From Schaalia sp. HMT-172 (GTDB lineage: Bacteria; Actinomycetota; Actinomycetes; Actinomycetales; Actinomycetaceae), in the NCBI RefSeq assembly GCF_030644365.1, contig NZ_CP130058.1:1860001-1924000 (forward strand): DNA of 64,000 nucleotides, in the 5' to 3' direction. The position numbers and the translations under genes were made by a program. This document shows, piece after piece, positions 15,276 to 24,213 of this stretch. Position 1 is the first letter of the stretch. Each line of letters starts with the position of its first letter. A model generated the notes under the pieces. The model saw only the letters and a program-made list of their open reading frames with translations. It made no database searches and was not told the origin of the DNA.

Positions 15276-16148
15276 ATGTGGATTATCGCTGCCTGCTTGT
15301 CAGCCCTGTTCGCGGGGCTGACTGCCGTCCTGGCGAAGGCGGGCGTCGCATCGACGAACTCGACGGTCGCGACGGCGCTGCGCACGGTTGTGGTGGTCGC
15401 GGGGGCGTGGGGCATGGCGGCGCTGACCGGCACGGTTTCCGGTGTCGCTGTCATTGATGGGCGTTCACTGGTTTTCTTGGTGTTGTCCGGGATGGCGACC
15501 GGCGCCTCGTGGTTGTGCTACTTCGCGGCGCTGGCGCGGGGCGACGTATCCCGCGTGGCACCGATCGACAAGCTGTCGACGGTGCTTGCGATCGTCCTGG
15601 CGCTGGTCCTGCTGGGCGAGCCGGTGAGCGCGTGGGGGGCGGCCGGGATCGTGGCAATCACGGTGGGAACGCTCCTCATGGTCGAGCCTTCCGACCTGTC
15701 GGGCCTGCCTCGTGCGCTGCGCGGGGGTGGCAGCTGGCTGGTGTACGCGCTCGCGTCCGCTCTGTTCGCGGCGCTCACGTCGATTCTCGGAAAGGTCGGG
15801 ATTTCGGGGGTTGATCCGACGCTGGGGACGGCGGTGCGCACGCTGGTGGTCCTGGCGATGGCGTGGGTGGTCGTGGCCGCGCAGGGGCGCCTGGGCGAGG
15901 TTCGGTCGATTCCTGGCCGCGAGCTGGCGTTCATCGTCGCGTCGGGGGCGGCGACGTGCGCGTCTTGGTTGGCGTACTATCGCGCGCTGAAAGACGGGCC
16001 CGCCTCGGTGGTGGTGCCCATTGATAAGCTGTCGATCCTCGTGACGGTTGCCGTGTCAGCCGTGGCGTTTCACGAGCGTTTCACGCGTCGCTACCTGTCT
16101 GGCCTGGCGTTCATGTGCGCGGGAACGGCCGCCATGGTGGTGGCGTAG
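15276..16148 (+). CDS. EamA family transporter (drug/metabolite transporter superfamily)
   Basis: A 290-residue integral membrane protein with ten predicted helices made of two related halves. Each half has the family pattern: ALFAGLTAVLAKAGV and ALFAALTSILGKVGI for the first helices, and GDVSRVAPIDKLSTVLAIVLA and GPASVVVPIDKLSILVTVAVS for the later ones. The internal duplication is very clear. EamA members export or import small metabolites; the substrate is unknown. The ATG at 15276 is preceded by AGTAGGGG. The 126 bp after it hold no gene. Confidence 0.9.
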   Translation: MWIIAACLSALFAGLTAVLAKAGVASTNSTVATALRTVVVVAGAWGMAALTGTVSGVAVIDGRSLVFLVLSGMATGASWLCYFAALARGDVSRVAPIDKLSTVLAIVLALVLLGEPVSAWGAAGIVAITVGTLLMVEPSDLSGLPRALRGGGSWLVYALASALFAALTSILGKVGISGVDPTLGTAVRTLVVLAMAWVVVAAQGRLGEVRSIPGRELAFIVASGAATCASWLAYYRALKDGPASVVVPIDKLSILVTVAVSAVAFHERFTRRYLSGLAFMCAGTAAMVVA

Positions 16149-16274
16149 GGCCGGCTGGTGCCGGCAGCGCGCGGCAGCTCATTACTCAGTGTCGGCGTCA
16201 GGCCCTTCACCTGTTTCACGCGTGTTTCACGCGGGATGGTTGGCCGGACAGGCCGTGGTGGCGTGTCTGCCTGG

Positions 16275-17228
16275 CTAGTGGCCTTGTTTTTCTTCCCAGG
16301 TGTCGGTGTTGTTAATGACCAGGTGGGACAGGGGGAAGGGACCGGTTGTTTCGGTGGTGGTGACCAGGCCGTTGATCGTCTGGGTCTCCCCGGTGAAAGG
16401 GTTCGTGGCCGTCCCGCTCCACGTGGTCCTCAGCGTGATCTCTCGGTTCTCGTGAGGGTAGGGCCCATCGAACCCAGAACGCCAGCCTTGCGGGGGCGTG
16501 TAGTAGTGGCGAATCAAGCGCGGGTCCTTGTTCGGATCGATTCCCTTCTCCCATGCCAGGCCCGGGGAGGTGGTCACCGTGTTGGGGGTGCCATCACCCC
16601 AGGAGTACTCGTAGTTCGTTGCCGTGAGCGTGATCGTGATGTCGCGGCCTAGCAGGTTGATGACGTGAGTCTGGGTCGGGCTCGTCACCGAGACAATGGT
16701 GGGTACAAACCTGTTCGTGTACGACACCGTGGGTGGTTGTTTATTGATGCCGGCTCCGTCGGCATGGATCGTGGTAGCAGCGTAGTAGAGGATTTCCTGG
16801 GTGGTGGGCAGCGCCAGCTTGCCACCCGCCGGATGAGCAGCAGAGAAATACAGGCACGCGACCTCCTCGGTGCTCCCGTCAGGCTTCTCATACATGTGCA
16901 TCATGCCATCACACACCTGCCCCACACCAGCCCCCTGAGCATCAGACGACGCACTCCCCTCCGCCGTTTGCAGCGAACGCTGAGAATTCACAGACGACGT
17001 GGGATCCGTCGTTCCTGTAGCTTGCTTAAGCACATTGTCTAACTGCTGTTCGATCGACAGCGCATAAGTAGTCACTGATCGTCCGGAGGCATCGGAACGT
17101 TGCATATATGGATCCGGTGGTTCATCGGCAGATAGCGCATGAGCGACAGAAGACGCATTCACTACTATACAGAGAAATAGGAGGCTAGTGAACCCAGCAT
17201 GAATTAACTTATTTGCCAGCATGATCAA
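16275..17228 (-). CDS. Secreted protein with PKD-like domain (copy A)
   Basis: A 317-residue exported protein. A signal peptide is visible (LLFLCIVVNASSVAHA), followed by ~55 variable residues and then a region nearly identical to the copy-B protein starting at SSVNSQRSL. The conserved part has two cysteines (GQVCDGMM, EVACLYF) and a PKD-like beta-sandwich motif (YEYSWGDGTPNTV). The start is either a TTG at 17228 or an ATG at 17222; AAGGAAG upstream fits the TTG better. The start overlaps the end of the DUF6318 gene by ~20 bp, so both are likely translated from one transcript. Function unknown. Confidence 0.7.
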   Translation of the reverse strand: MIMLANKLIHAGFTSLLFLCIVVNASSVAHALSADEPPDPYMQRSDASGRSVTTYALSIEQQLDNVLKQATGTTDPTSSVNSQRSLQTAEGSASSDAQGAGVGQVCDGMMHMYEKPDGSTEEVACLYFSAAHPAGGKLALPTTQEILYYAATTIHADGAGINKQPPTVSYTNRFVPTIVSVTSPTQTHVINLLGRDITITLTATNYEYSWGDGTPNTVTTSPGLAWEKGIDPNKDPRLIRHYYTPPQGWRSGFDGPYPHENREITLRTTWSGTATNPFTGETQTINGLVTTTETTGPFPLSHLVINNTDTWEEKQGH

Positions 17229-18099
17229 TCAAGCTTCCTTGAGTTTCAATCCAGTGATCATCTTCCCATGTCATATACAGCGTTAGTAGCGACTGATACT
17301 CTCGATCTCTCTTCACTATCTTCTGACCTTGGCAAACAATCCCAGTCTTTGAGGAGATCTGAAAAGTGACTGCGATTGTATTTGGGCGCACATCGTCACC
17401 GTTCTCAGGTATGGGCTCAACACGAACGATGCGAGTAATTTCTGACATACTCCCATAAGCCCAACCATTCGAGTAGATTTTGGAAACGTCATCGGCGTAA
17501 GAGGTCGCGAAAGTCGAGTTGGGATCCGAAACACCCAACAGCGCTAACGTGTCACCCGTGTTCCAGGTGTATCCCATCAGTGCGTGATAATACTCCGCGG
17601 CGAGTTCGGCCCCTCGTTCGGTATTCTCCTTGGCCTCCTCTGGCAGCTCTGGTTTGGTGTAGGTGGACGCGGCGTGCTCGGCGGGGCGGACCAGGACGCC
17701 GTCTGGGCCGATCTGGTAGCCGCCCGACATCGCAGCCTCGCCCGAGGCCGTGGCGGAAGCAGTGGGCTCCGGGTAGATGGGTGGCGTGGTCGTGGCTGCC
17801 ACGGTGGGCCTCTCACCCCACGCGGGCCACCAGCCCTCGGCGACCCCGTTGACGTACACGGACAAGACCGCACCCGCGAAGAGAACAACGTAGACGACGC
17901 GCATCCCCCAATAGAAGGGCTCCACGTGCAGCCACGCCCGGGCGCGGGCCCGCGCACCCTTAGGGCGCCGCGCTTTGACCTCGGCACGATAATCAGCCCA
18001 CCGCCGGCGCAGCGTGTACTTACGCGGCGCCGTTTCGCGGCGGAAGCGCTCCTCGTCCTCCTCGGTCACGGGACGCTCAGACAACGGCGGAACCATCAT
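17209..18099 (-). CDS. DUF6318 family membrane protein (copy A)
   Basis: A 296-residue protein. The N-terminal ~85 residues are cytoplasmic and basic (RRRWADYRAEVKARRPKGAR). One membrane helix (YVVLFAGAVLSVYVNG) follows, then a Thr/Ala/Pro-rich linker. The extracellular DUF6318 domain contains YTKPELPEEAKENTERGAEL and YTWNTGD. Residues ~1-150 are nearly identical to copy B, while the C-terminal ~140 residues are only distantly similar. It is first in a two-gene unit with the secreted PKD-like protein. DUF6318 proteins are common actinobacterial lipoproteins or anchored proteins of unknown role. Confidence 0.72.
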   Translation of the reverse strand: MMVPPLSERPVTEEDEERFRRETAPRKYTLRRRWADYRAEVKARRPKGARARARAWLHVEPFYWGMRVVYVVLFAGAVLSVYVNGVAEGWWPAWGERPTVAATTTPPIYPEPTASATASGEAAMSGGYQIGPDGVLVRPAEHAASTYTKPELPEEAKENTERGAELAAEYYHALMGYTWNTGDTLALLGVSDPNSTFATSYADDVSKIYSNGWAYGSMSEITRIVRVEPIPENGDDVRPNTIAVTFQISSKTGIVCQGQKIVKRDREYQSLLTLYMTWEDDHWIETQGSLIDHAGK

Positions 18100-18129
18100 G
18101 ATGCATCTACCTCTCTCGCGGTTTCCCGG

Positions 18130-19092
18130 TTAGTGGCCTTGTTTTTCTTCCCAGGTGTCGGTGTTGTTAATGACCAGGTGAGACAGCGGGAAGGGGCCGG
18201 TCGTTTCGGTGGTGGTGACCAGGCCGTTGATCGTCTGGGTCTCCCCGGTGAAAGGGTTCGTGGCCGTCCCGCTCCACGTGGTCCTCAGCGTGATCTCGCG
18301 GTTCTCATGCGGGTAGGGCCCATCGAACCCAGAACGCCACCCCTGCGGGGGCGTGTAGTAGTGGCGGATCAAGCGCGGGTCCTTGTTCGGATCGATTCCC
18401 TTCTCCCATGCCAGGCCCGGCGAGGTAGTCACCGTGTTGGGGGTCCCATCACCCCAGGAGTACTCGTAGTTCGTTGCCGTCAGCGTGATCGTGATGTCGC
18501 GGCCCAGCAGATTGATGACGTGAGTCTGGGTCGGGCTCGTCACCGAGACGATGGTGGGCACAAACCTGTTCGTGTACGACACCGTGGGTGGTTGTTTATT
18601 GATGCCGGCTCCGTCGGCGTGGATCGTGGTGGCAGCGTAGTAGAGGATTTCCCGGGTGGTGGGCAGCGTCGGTCTGGACCCTGCCGGATGAGCAGCAGAG
18701 AAATACAGGCACGCGACCTCCTCGGTGCTCCCGTCAGGCTTCTCATACATGTGCATCATGCCATCACACACCTGCCCCACACCAGCCCCCTGAGCATCAG
18801 GCGACGCACTACCCTCCGCCGTTTGCAGCGAACGCTGAGAATTTACAGACGAGGGAGTAGAATCTCCATCCTGTCCCGAAGATTGCTGATTGTTGCGATA
18901 TTGCATAGTTGTATCTACGCTGTCATCAACTCCTCTTGAACAGAAACTCCACGTTGAGTTATCGGAGTCAGAGCAACGATTCGTAGCACTTGTCGGCACC
19001 GGATTTGTAATTGCCTGGGCGTTATGTGGGCACGCGCACGTGAGAGCTATCGTGACTAAGCATGAAAATGCAATACTAGCTTTGAGCGTCAT
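18130..19092 (-). CDS. Secreted protein with PKD-like domain (copy B)
   Basis: A 320-residue paralog of the 16275-17228 protein. The ATG at 19092 has AGGAG seven bases upstream and is preferred over the longer reading from 19128. A signal peptide (FSCLVTIALTCACPHNAQA) and ~60 residues unlike copy A are followed by a nearly identical region from SSVNSQRSL to the C-terminus EEKQGH. The PKD-like WGDGTPNTV motif is kept. Its start overlaps the end of its DUF6318 partner by 17 bp, as in copy A. Confidence 0.7.
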   Translation of the reverse strand: MTLKASIAFSCLVTIALTCACPHNAQAITNPVPTSATNRCSDSDNSTWSFCSRGVDDSVDTTMQYRNNQQSSGQDGDSTPSSVNSQRSLQTAEGSASPDAQGAGVGQVCDGMMHMYEKPDGSTEEVACLYFSAAHPAGSRPTLPTTREILYYAATTIHADGAGINKQPPTVSYTNRFVPTIVSVTSPTQTHVINLLGRDITITLTATNYEYSWGDGTPNTVTTSPGLAWEKGIDPNKDPRLIRHYYTPPQGWRSGFDGPYPHENREITLRTTWSGTATNPFTGETQTINGLVTTTETTGPFPLSHLVINNTDTWEEKQGH

Positions 19093-19969
19093 CAGTAACT
19101 CCTGTCCCTGTATCGATCCAACGCCCATTCTTCCATGTCATATGTAGGAATATTCTTGATGGGTACGTACCTTCGCTGACAATAATTTTTTGATCCACGC
19201 AAGCAGTTCCATTGCTCGACTCAATATCAAAGATGACTAGAATTGTGTCAGGCTCGACTTTCGGATGCTCTTCCGTGTCTACCGGAGCGACGTGCAGGAT
19301 CCTCGTCACCGTAGAGCTGCTGTCGTACATCCAGCCGTGGGAATAGAGTTCGTTGACGTTGTGAATGTATGTTTCTCGAACTTCTTTTCCGGGCTCTGTG
19401 ATGTCTTCAAATGGTCGTGTGTCTCCCGTGTTCCACGCGTAGGTAATCGTGTCGATGACGTACTCCGCGGCGAGCTCGGCCCCACGTTCTGTGTGCTCTT
19501 TGGCTTCCTCTGGCAGCTCGGGTTTGGTGTAGGTGGATGCTGCGTGTTCGGCGGGGCGGACCAGGACGCCGTCGGGGCCGATTTGATAGCCGCCCGACAT
19601 CGCGGCCTCGCCGGTAGCCGACGGGGATGGGGTGGGTGTGGGGTTTACGGGCGGCGTGGTCGTGGCTGCCACGGTGGGCCTCTCACCCCACGCGGGCCAC
19701 CACCCGTTGGCAACCCCGTTAACGTACACGGACAATACCGCACCCGCGAAGAGAACAACGTAGACGACGCGCATCCCCCAATATAAGGGCTCCACGTGCA
19801 GCCACGCCCGGGCGCGGGCCCGCGCACCCTTAGGGCGCCGCGCTTTGACCTCGGCACGATAATCAGCCCACCGCCGGCGCAGCGTGTACTTACGCGGCGC
19901 CGTTTCGCGGCGGAATTGCTCCTCGTCCTCCTCGGTCACGGGACGCTCAGACAACGGCGGAACCATCAT
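19076..19969 (-). CDS. DUF6318 family membrane protein (copy B)
   Basis: A 297-residue paralog of 17209-18099. The cytoplasmic region, the membrane helix and the linker up to PELPEEAKEHTERGAELAAEY match copy A almost residue for residue. After that the sequence diverges strongly although it keeps DUF6318 landmarks (YAWNTGDT, LYSHGWMYDSS, FLHMTWKNGRW). It is the first gene of the second two-gene unit, and its upstream 260 bp hold no gene. Confidence 0.72.
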   Translation of the reverse strand: MMVPPLSERPVTEEDEEQFRRETAPRKYTLRRRWADYRAEVKARRPKGARARARAWLHVEPLYWGMRVVYVVLFAGAVLSVYVNGVANGWWPAWGERPTVAATTTPPVNPTPTPSPSATGEAAMSGGYQIGPDGVLVRPAEHAASTYTKPELPEEAKEHTERGAELAAEYVIDTITYAWNTGDTRPFEDITEPGKEVRETYIHNVNELYSHGWMYDSSSTVTRILHVAPVDTEEHPKVEPDTILVIFDIESSNGTACVDQKIIVSEGTYPSRIFLHMTWKNGRWIDTGTGVTDDAQS

Positions 19970-20231
19970 GATCTATCAACCTCCACGATGAGGTGTCCTC
20001 ACGCGCGCCCCCGCCATCGGCGACGCGCCCTTCACCCACCAGACTACGCGCCGTCACACGCAAATACACCAAGAATGCACGGTAACCACCAACGCACATC
20101 CTCCCGCCCAGAGGGGACGAACGTGCACGCACCCGCACAAGCCAGCCACGACCTCGTCAAACACGAACGCCGCACCGACAACGCCGCGGGAAGGCGACCG
20201 TTACGGAGGGCGCCACGGTGGCGCGGTGTCC

Positions 20232-22811
20232 TCAGAGAAGCTTGTCTAACTCCTCCTTGATCCTGCGTTCCTCCCCCGATTCGTTCGTCGCCAGACGCAG
20301 GACCGGCACGCCATACGCGGCCATGATTGAGTCCTTGCGGGCGTCGCGCTGCTGCTGCTCCTTGTTGTTGCCGTGGTATTCCCAGCCGTCGACCTCGATG
20401 GCGAGGACAATGCGCCCGGTCACTCGCGAGTAGACCCCGAAGTCGAGGGCACTGTCCGTGAACACGAAGTCACGCTGTTCCTCGTTCAGGAAGCGCGTAT
20501 GTGGCAACGCCTCCCGAAGAGGGACCTCCGTGTAATACCCGAATGACGAATACTTCCGATCGGCCAGGACCTCCCGCAGACACAGGTCCGCAACATTCTC
20601 GGCCGGAGTCCGTTTCCAATTCGACCACTTCGCGCGCGAATACCGCTCAAGGGACGCACTGTAGGCGCTGTAGAGGACATCGAAGATTGACACAATATCC
20701 GATTCAACAGAAACACGCGGGTCGTACATCTTAATATAGTCAAGGAGGGCACTGACATTCTTACTATGCGGAACACCATTGTGAGCCGTCACGACAATCA
20801 AGCGATCCTTCGCTCGGGACACGCTCACATTCGTCATGGCGTCCGCATCGTAGAAACTAAAGCCAGCGGACTTATCGGTCGAATTCAAGACCGTCGACAA
20901 AATGATCGTTTCCGCGTCACGGCCCTGGAACTTATGAACAGTCGCCGACATCCATCGATCGCTGCTCCCCTCCCCAACATCGTGGAGAACTTGCTCGCCC
21001 GCGCTCTGTGCCTGCACGCGGAAGGGCGTCACAATCCCCAGGAGGAAATCACCAACCCCGTCCTTGTCCTCGGGCTGAATTCCCTTACGAATAAGCTTCA
21101 TGTCTTCCAGCTGCGTGATGATGCGGGCAATGATGTCGATCTCGCGCTGAGAGTAGCTCCCTCCCTCTTCCAGGCGGCGCGCATGATTCCCGGGAGCGGC
21201 ATGAACAATCTTGAAGGGGCTAGGCGCCCCCTCATCAGCCGAGCGCATGGGAATGAGCTGGCCGTCGTAATACATGCGATTACAGAACTCGATAATGGCC
21301 GGATGGCAGCGGTAATGCTCCTTCAGGAGCGTGCTCACGACGCCCGAATCTGGTTCCATCTCTTTAGCTGACTCCAACAGCGACAGCGAGCGGACGTCGA
21401 CGCGCGCATCGGGCGGATCAGACTCGCTCTCGCACCAGCCGGCGAAAATCGGGCTAAGCTGCTTCGTATCGCCGACGATGACAGCATTGCGTGCGACACT
21501 CAGCGCCGCCAAACCCGGCGGCAGCAGCACTTGCGAGGCCTCGTCGACGATCACCCAATCCAGGAGAGGGTCCCTACCCAGGTTATTTCCGATCGAGTAG
21601 CACGACGACGCCACGATCGGGTAGGCAGAGAGAAGCGCTTGCGTTTTGGTATGTATCTGTCCGCCCAGGTCGGGTACCACAGCGCCTGCTTGGCAGAATC
21701 GCCGGGCGAGGATCGCATCGAAGATGCTCCTCGACCGACGCCGATACGCTGCACTCGCATCATCTACTCCGCTGTCTTCGACGCGCTGCGTCGCGATGTC
21801 GACGGCCTGCGCGAGTTCCGCCTCGCGCGCCCGATAGAACAGCATCTGGATGGCTGACTGAACGTCGACATCCCTCAGGTCCAGGCCTTTGAGGGGGCCG
21901 AAGGTGCGGTAGCGGCGCACGCGCTCAATGAGACCACCGATACTCCATGACGGCCTCGGCGCGAAGCGAGCGGCTGCGACAAGCTCAGCGATAGTCTCGG
22001 AGGGGGCGCTCGCGATGGGCAGGTTCCCCATGTCTGGCAGGGAGCGGCGACTCTCCTTCACTTTTTCTTCAAACAGTTTTCTTTCGTGCCGGATGTTGTC
22101 CAGCTGGGCGCGCACGATCGGCAGATCCCTGCTGGTCTTCCACAGGTCTACGAGGCGTTCTTCCTCCTCGCGGAGTGTCTCTAGCTCATCCGCAATCACT
22201 AACCCAGCGGTTACACGCCCCGTGTTGTCACACCATTGTTTCCGTTGCTGGATGAGCTCATCCTGTCTGCTGTGGAACTTTCGGACGCGCGGGGCGCTCC
22301 CGAGGTTCGCGATGAGGAACCCATACCCTTCATCTGAGAGCTTCTTCACGACGTTCTCGACGGCCGAATTTGCCGACGCGACGACGCCGACGGTCTTTCC
22401 CTGCGCGACCAACGTGGCGATCAGGTTGAGGATCGTCTGCGTTTTTCCGGTGCCGGGAGGCCCGTCGATGATCGAGATCTGGTGAGTGAGCGCGGCGCGT
22501 ATGGCGTTGCGTTGATCGAGGTTGGAGTGGAAGGGCATCACGACAGCGTCGCTTGCGCCGGTGTCGGCGCTCGACCTGCCGACGAGGAAGGCTTCGAGGG
22601 CGGAGCCTTGCGGCACGGATGTGATGTTTTCCCACACGTTGGCCAGGCTCGCGTACACGATCGAGACGTCATGTCCCTTCCAGGGCTTCGGCGCCCCAGG
22701 CTCGGCGCGCAATGCTCCCTGACGCTCCGCCGCCGAGAAGACTTCGGTACAGATGTAGTCGAAGAGCGCCTTGGCCCGCTCGCGCTCCTCTTGTGTTGGT
22801 TCTGCGCTCAC
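20232..22811 (-). CDS. SF1 helicase with C-terminal PD-(D/E)xK nuclease-like domain
   Basis: An 859-residue protein. The Walker A is GPPGTGKT (residues 117-124), Walker B is VIVDEASQ, and motif III/Q-like GDTKQLSP and C-terminal VSRAKDRLIVV follow, as in AAA_11/AAA_12 superfamily 1 helicases. An inserted ~180-residue coiled-coil region lies between the two RecA lobes. Near residues 788-805 the pattern SALDFGV, AIEVDGWEYH, QRDARKD gives a Vsr/DUF559-type nuclease fold. The GTG at 22811 is chosen because AAAGGAG precedes it; a longer GTG at 22835 is possible. Proteins of this architecture are often found in defence islands, and restriction genes lie nearby. A role in DNA defence is inferred. 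Confidence 0.78.
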   Translation of the reverse strand: MSAEPTQEERERAKALFDYICTEVFSAAERQGALRAEPGAPKPWKGHDVSIVYASLANVWENITSVPQGSALEAFLVGRSSADTGASDAVVMPFHSNLDQRNAIRAALTHQISIIDGPPGTGKTQTILNLIATLVAQGKTVGVVASANSAVENVVKKLSDEGYGFLIANLGSAPRVRKFHSRQDELIQQRKQWCDNTGRVTAGLVIADELETLREEEERLVDLWKTSRDLPIVRAQLDNIRHERKLFEEKVKESRRSLPDMGNLPIASAPSETIAELVAAARFAPRPSWSIGGLIERVRRYRTFGPLKGLDLRDVDVQSAIQMLFYRAREAELAQAVDIATQRVEDSGVDDASAAYRRRSRSIFDAILARRFCQAGAVVPDLGGQIHTKTQALLSAYPIVASSCYSIGNNLGRDPLLDWVIVDEASQVLLPPGLAALSVARNAVIVGDTKQLSPIFAGWCESESDPPDARVDVRSLSLLESAKEMEPDSGVVSTLLKEHYRCHPAIIEFCNRMYYDGQLIPMRSADEGAPSPFKIVHAAPGNHARRLEEGGSYSQREIDIIARIITQLEDMKLIRKGIQPEDKDGVGDFLLGIVTPFRVQAQSAGEQVLHDVGEGSSDRWMSATVHKFQGRDAETIILSTVLNSTDKSAGFSFYDADAMTNVSVSRAKDRLIVVTAHNGVPHSKNVSALLDYIKMYDPRVSVESDIVSIFDVLYSAYSASLERYSRAKWSNWKRTPAENVADLCLREVLADRKYSSFGYYTEVPLREALPHTRFLNEEQRDFVFTDSALDFGVYSRVTGRIVLAIEVDGWEYHGNNKEQQQRDARKDSIMAAYGVPVLRLATNESGEERRIKEELDKLL

Positions 22812-22947
22812 GTCAGCTCCTTTGCGACCCTCCACACGTGTTTGACGCTCAGCATAATCGACTTATCTGACTAGCGGTAGGTTGTTGGACACCCACCCGG
22901 ACCGCCCGCTGGACGCAGATGTGCATGGCCCCTCGTATCGTGGCGCT

Positions 22948-24150
22948 ATGGGTATATCACTTGTTTTTCTCCTGGTTGGACTGGTCGTGGGCGCTGCGCT
23001 CGGGTACGTGGGGGCGGTGGCGCGCCGCGCCTCGCAGCCGGGCGAGGACGTGGGCGCGTTGCGCGCGGAGGCCGCACGGTGGCAGGCGCGCGCGGAGGAG
23101 CTGTCGCATCGCGTCGAATCCGCCGACGCCCGCTCGGCCGGTGATGCGTCCGTGTTGCAGGCCCTCGCCCCGGTTCGCGCGCAGCTGGAGCAGATGACGG
23201 CGCGCGTCGACCAGATGGAACAGACGCGGGCACGCCAGCACGGGGCCCTCGCCGAACAGCTGCGCGACGCCGCGCAGCGTGAGGCGGACCTGGCCCGCAC
23301 GGCCGCCTCCCTGGAGGGCGCCCTGCGCTCGCGTAGCGCGCGCGGCACGTGGGGCGAGGTCGAGCTCGCCCGCATCCTCGAGGCCTCCGGCATGATGGCG
23401 CACGTCGACTTCGCGGAACAGCGCTCGATCGCGTCACTCACTCAGGGACGAGGCCTGGGCGCGGGCAGCGCATCGACTGACCGCGGGCGCCCCGACGTGA
23501 CGATTCACCTGCCGGGCCAGGGATTCCTCGCCCTCGACGCGAAAGCCCCCATGGACGCGTACCTGCGGGCCTGCGGCATCGAGGACAGCGGGGAGGAAGC
23601 GGAGGCTCGGCGCCGAACGGAGCTCGCCGCGCACGCGAAGGCCTTGCGTTCTCACGTGGAGGCGCTCGCGTCGCGCGACTACGCGCGCGCTCTCGGCTCC
23701 TCACCCGAGCTGGTGATCCTCTTCGTCCCGTCGGAGGCGGCGCTGAGCGCCGCGCTGCGCTCGGACGCCGCACTCCTCGATGATGCGATGGCGCGCGGCG
23801 TGGCCCTGTGTTCCCCCGTCACCCTGCTGGCGGTGGCTCGCACGTGCGCCACGGCGTGGGCACGCACGACGATTAACGAGCAGGCTGACCAGGTCATCGC
23901 CTTGGGCCGCGACCTGTACGAGCGGCTCGGCGTCGTCGCCGGCCACATGGACAACCTGGGCAAGAACCTGGCCAAGAGCGTCGACTTCTACAACAAGGCC
24001 GTGTCCTCGATGGAGACTCGGCTCCTGTCGCGAGCCCGCGCCGTCACCGCCCTCGAGTCCGCCTCCAAGAAACCCATGACGGCCACCGACATCGACCCGG
24101 ACGCCGCCCAGGTCCGCGCCTTCACGAAGCCGGAGCTGACGGGGAGGTGA
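22948..24150 (+). CDS. rmuC: DNA recombination protein RmuC
   Basis: A 400-residue protein. An N-terminal membrane-type helix (ISLVFLLVGLVVGAALGYVGA) precedes a long coiled coil (residues ~35-120). The conserved RmuC nuclease-like core includes SARGTWGEVELARILE, RPDVTIHLPGQGFLALDAKAPM, and ALCSPVTLLAVARTCATAW. The DAKAPM block is the family's PD-(D/E)xK-like signature. RmuC limits inversions and processes DNA ends. It sits between the helicase-nuclease gene and the type I restriction remnant but is a normal chromosomal gene. Confidence 0.9.
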   Translation: MGISLVFLLVGLVVGAALGYVGAVARRASQPGEDVGALRAEAARWQARAEELSHRVESADARSAGDASVLQALAPVRAQLEQMTARVDQMEQTRARQHGALAEQLRDAAQREADLARTAASLEGALRSRSARGTWGEVELARILEASGMMAHVDFAEQRSIASLTQGRGLGAGSASTDRGRPDVTIHLPGQGFLALDAKAPMDAYLRACGIEDSGEEAEARRRTELAAHAKALRSHVEALASRDYARALGSSPELVILFVPSEAALSAALRSDAALLDDAMARGVALCSPVTLLAVARTCATAWARTTINEQADQVIALGRDLYERLGVVAGHMDNLGKNLAKSVDFYNKAVSSMETRLLSRARAVTALESASKKPMTATDIDPDAAQVRAFTKPELTGR

Positions 24151-24213
24151 GACGGCGACACCGGCCCCGCGGCGCTTCAACACCCGCGGGGCGAGGGGAC
24201 GCCGGGCATCCGG

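Larger units (their letters stand above)
16275..19969 (-). repeat. Tandem duplication of secreted-protein/DUF6318 gene pair
   Basis: Two ~1.8-kb units (16275-18099 and 18130-19969) share near-identical outer blocks: ~720 bp at the secreted-protein 3' end and ~460 bp at the DUF6318 5' end. The central ~620 bp, which spans the gene junction, is strongly diverged. Confidence 0.88.

Noticed and set aside
19796-20260. 154-codon plus-strand open frame between the DUF6318 and helicase genes
   Set aside because: It begins antisense to the DUF6318 gene, has no ribosome site, and its composition is His/Arg/Pro-rich shadow.
22948-24150. RmuC as a defence-island member
   Set aside because: RmuC is a widespread housekeeping protein and its composition matches the chromosome; only its location is near defence genes.
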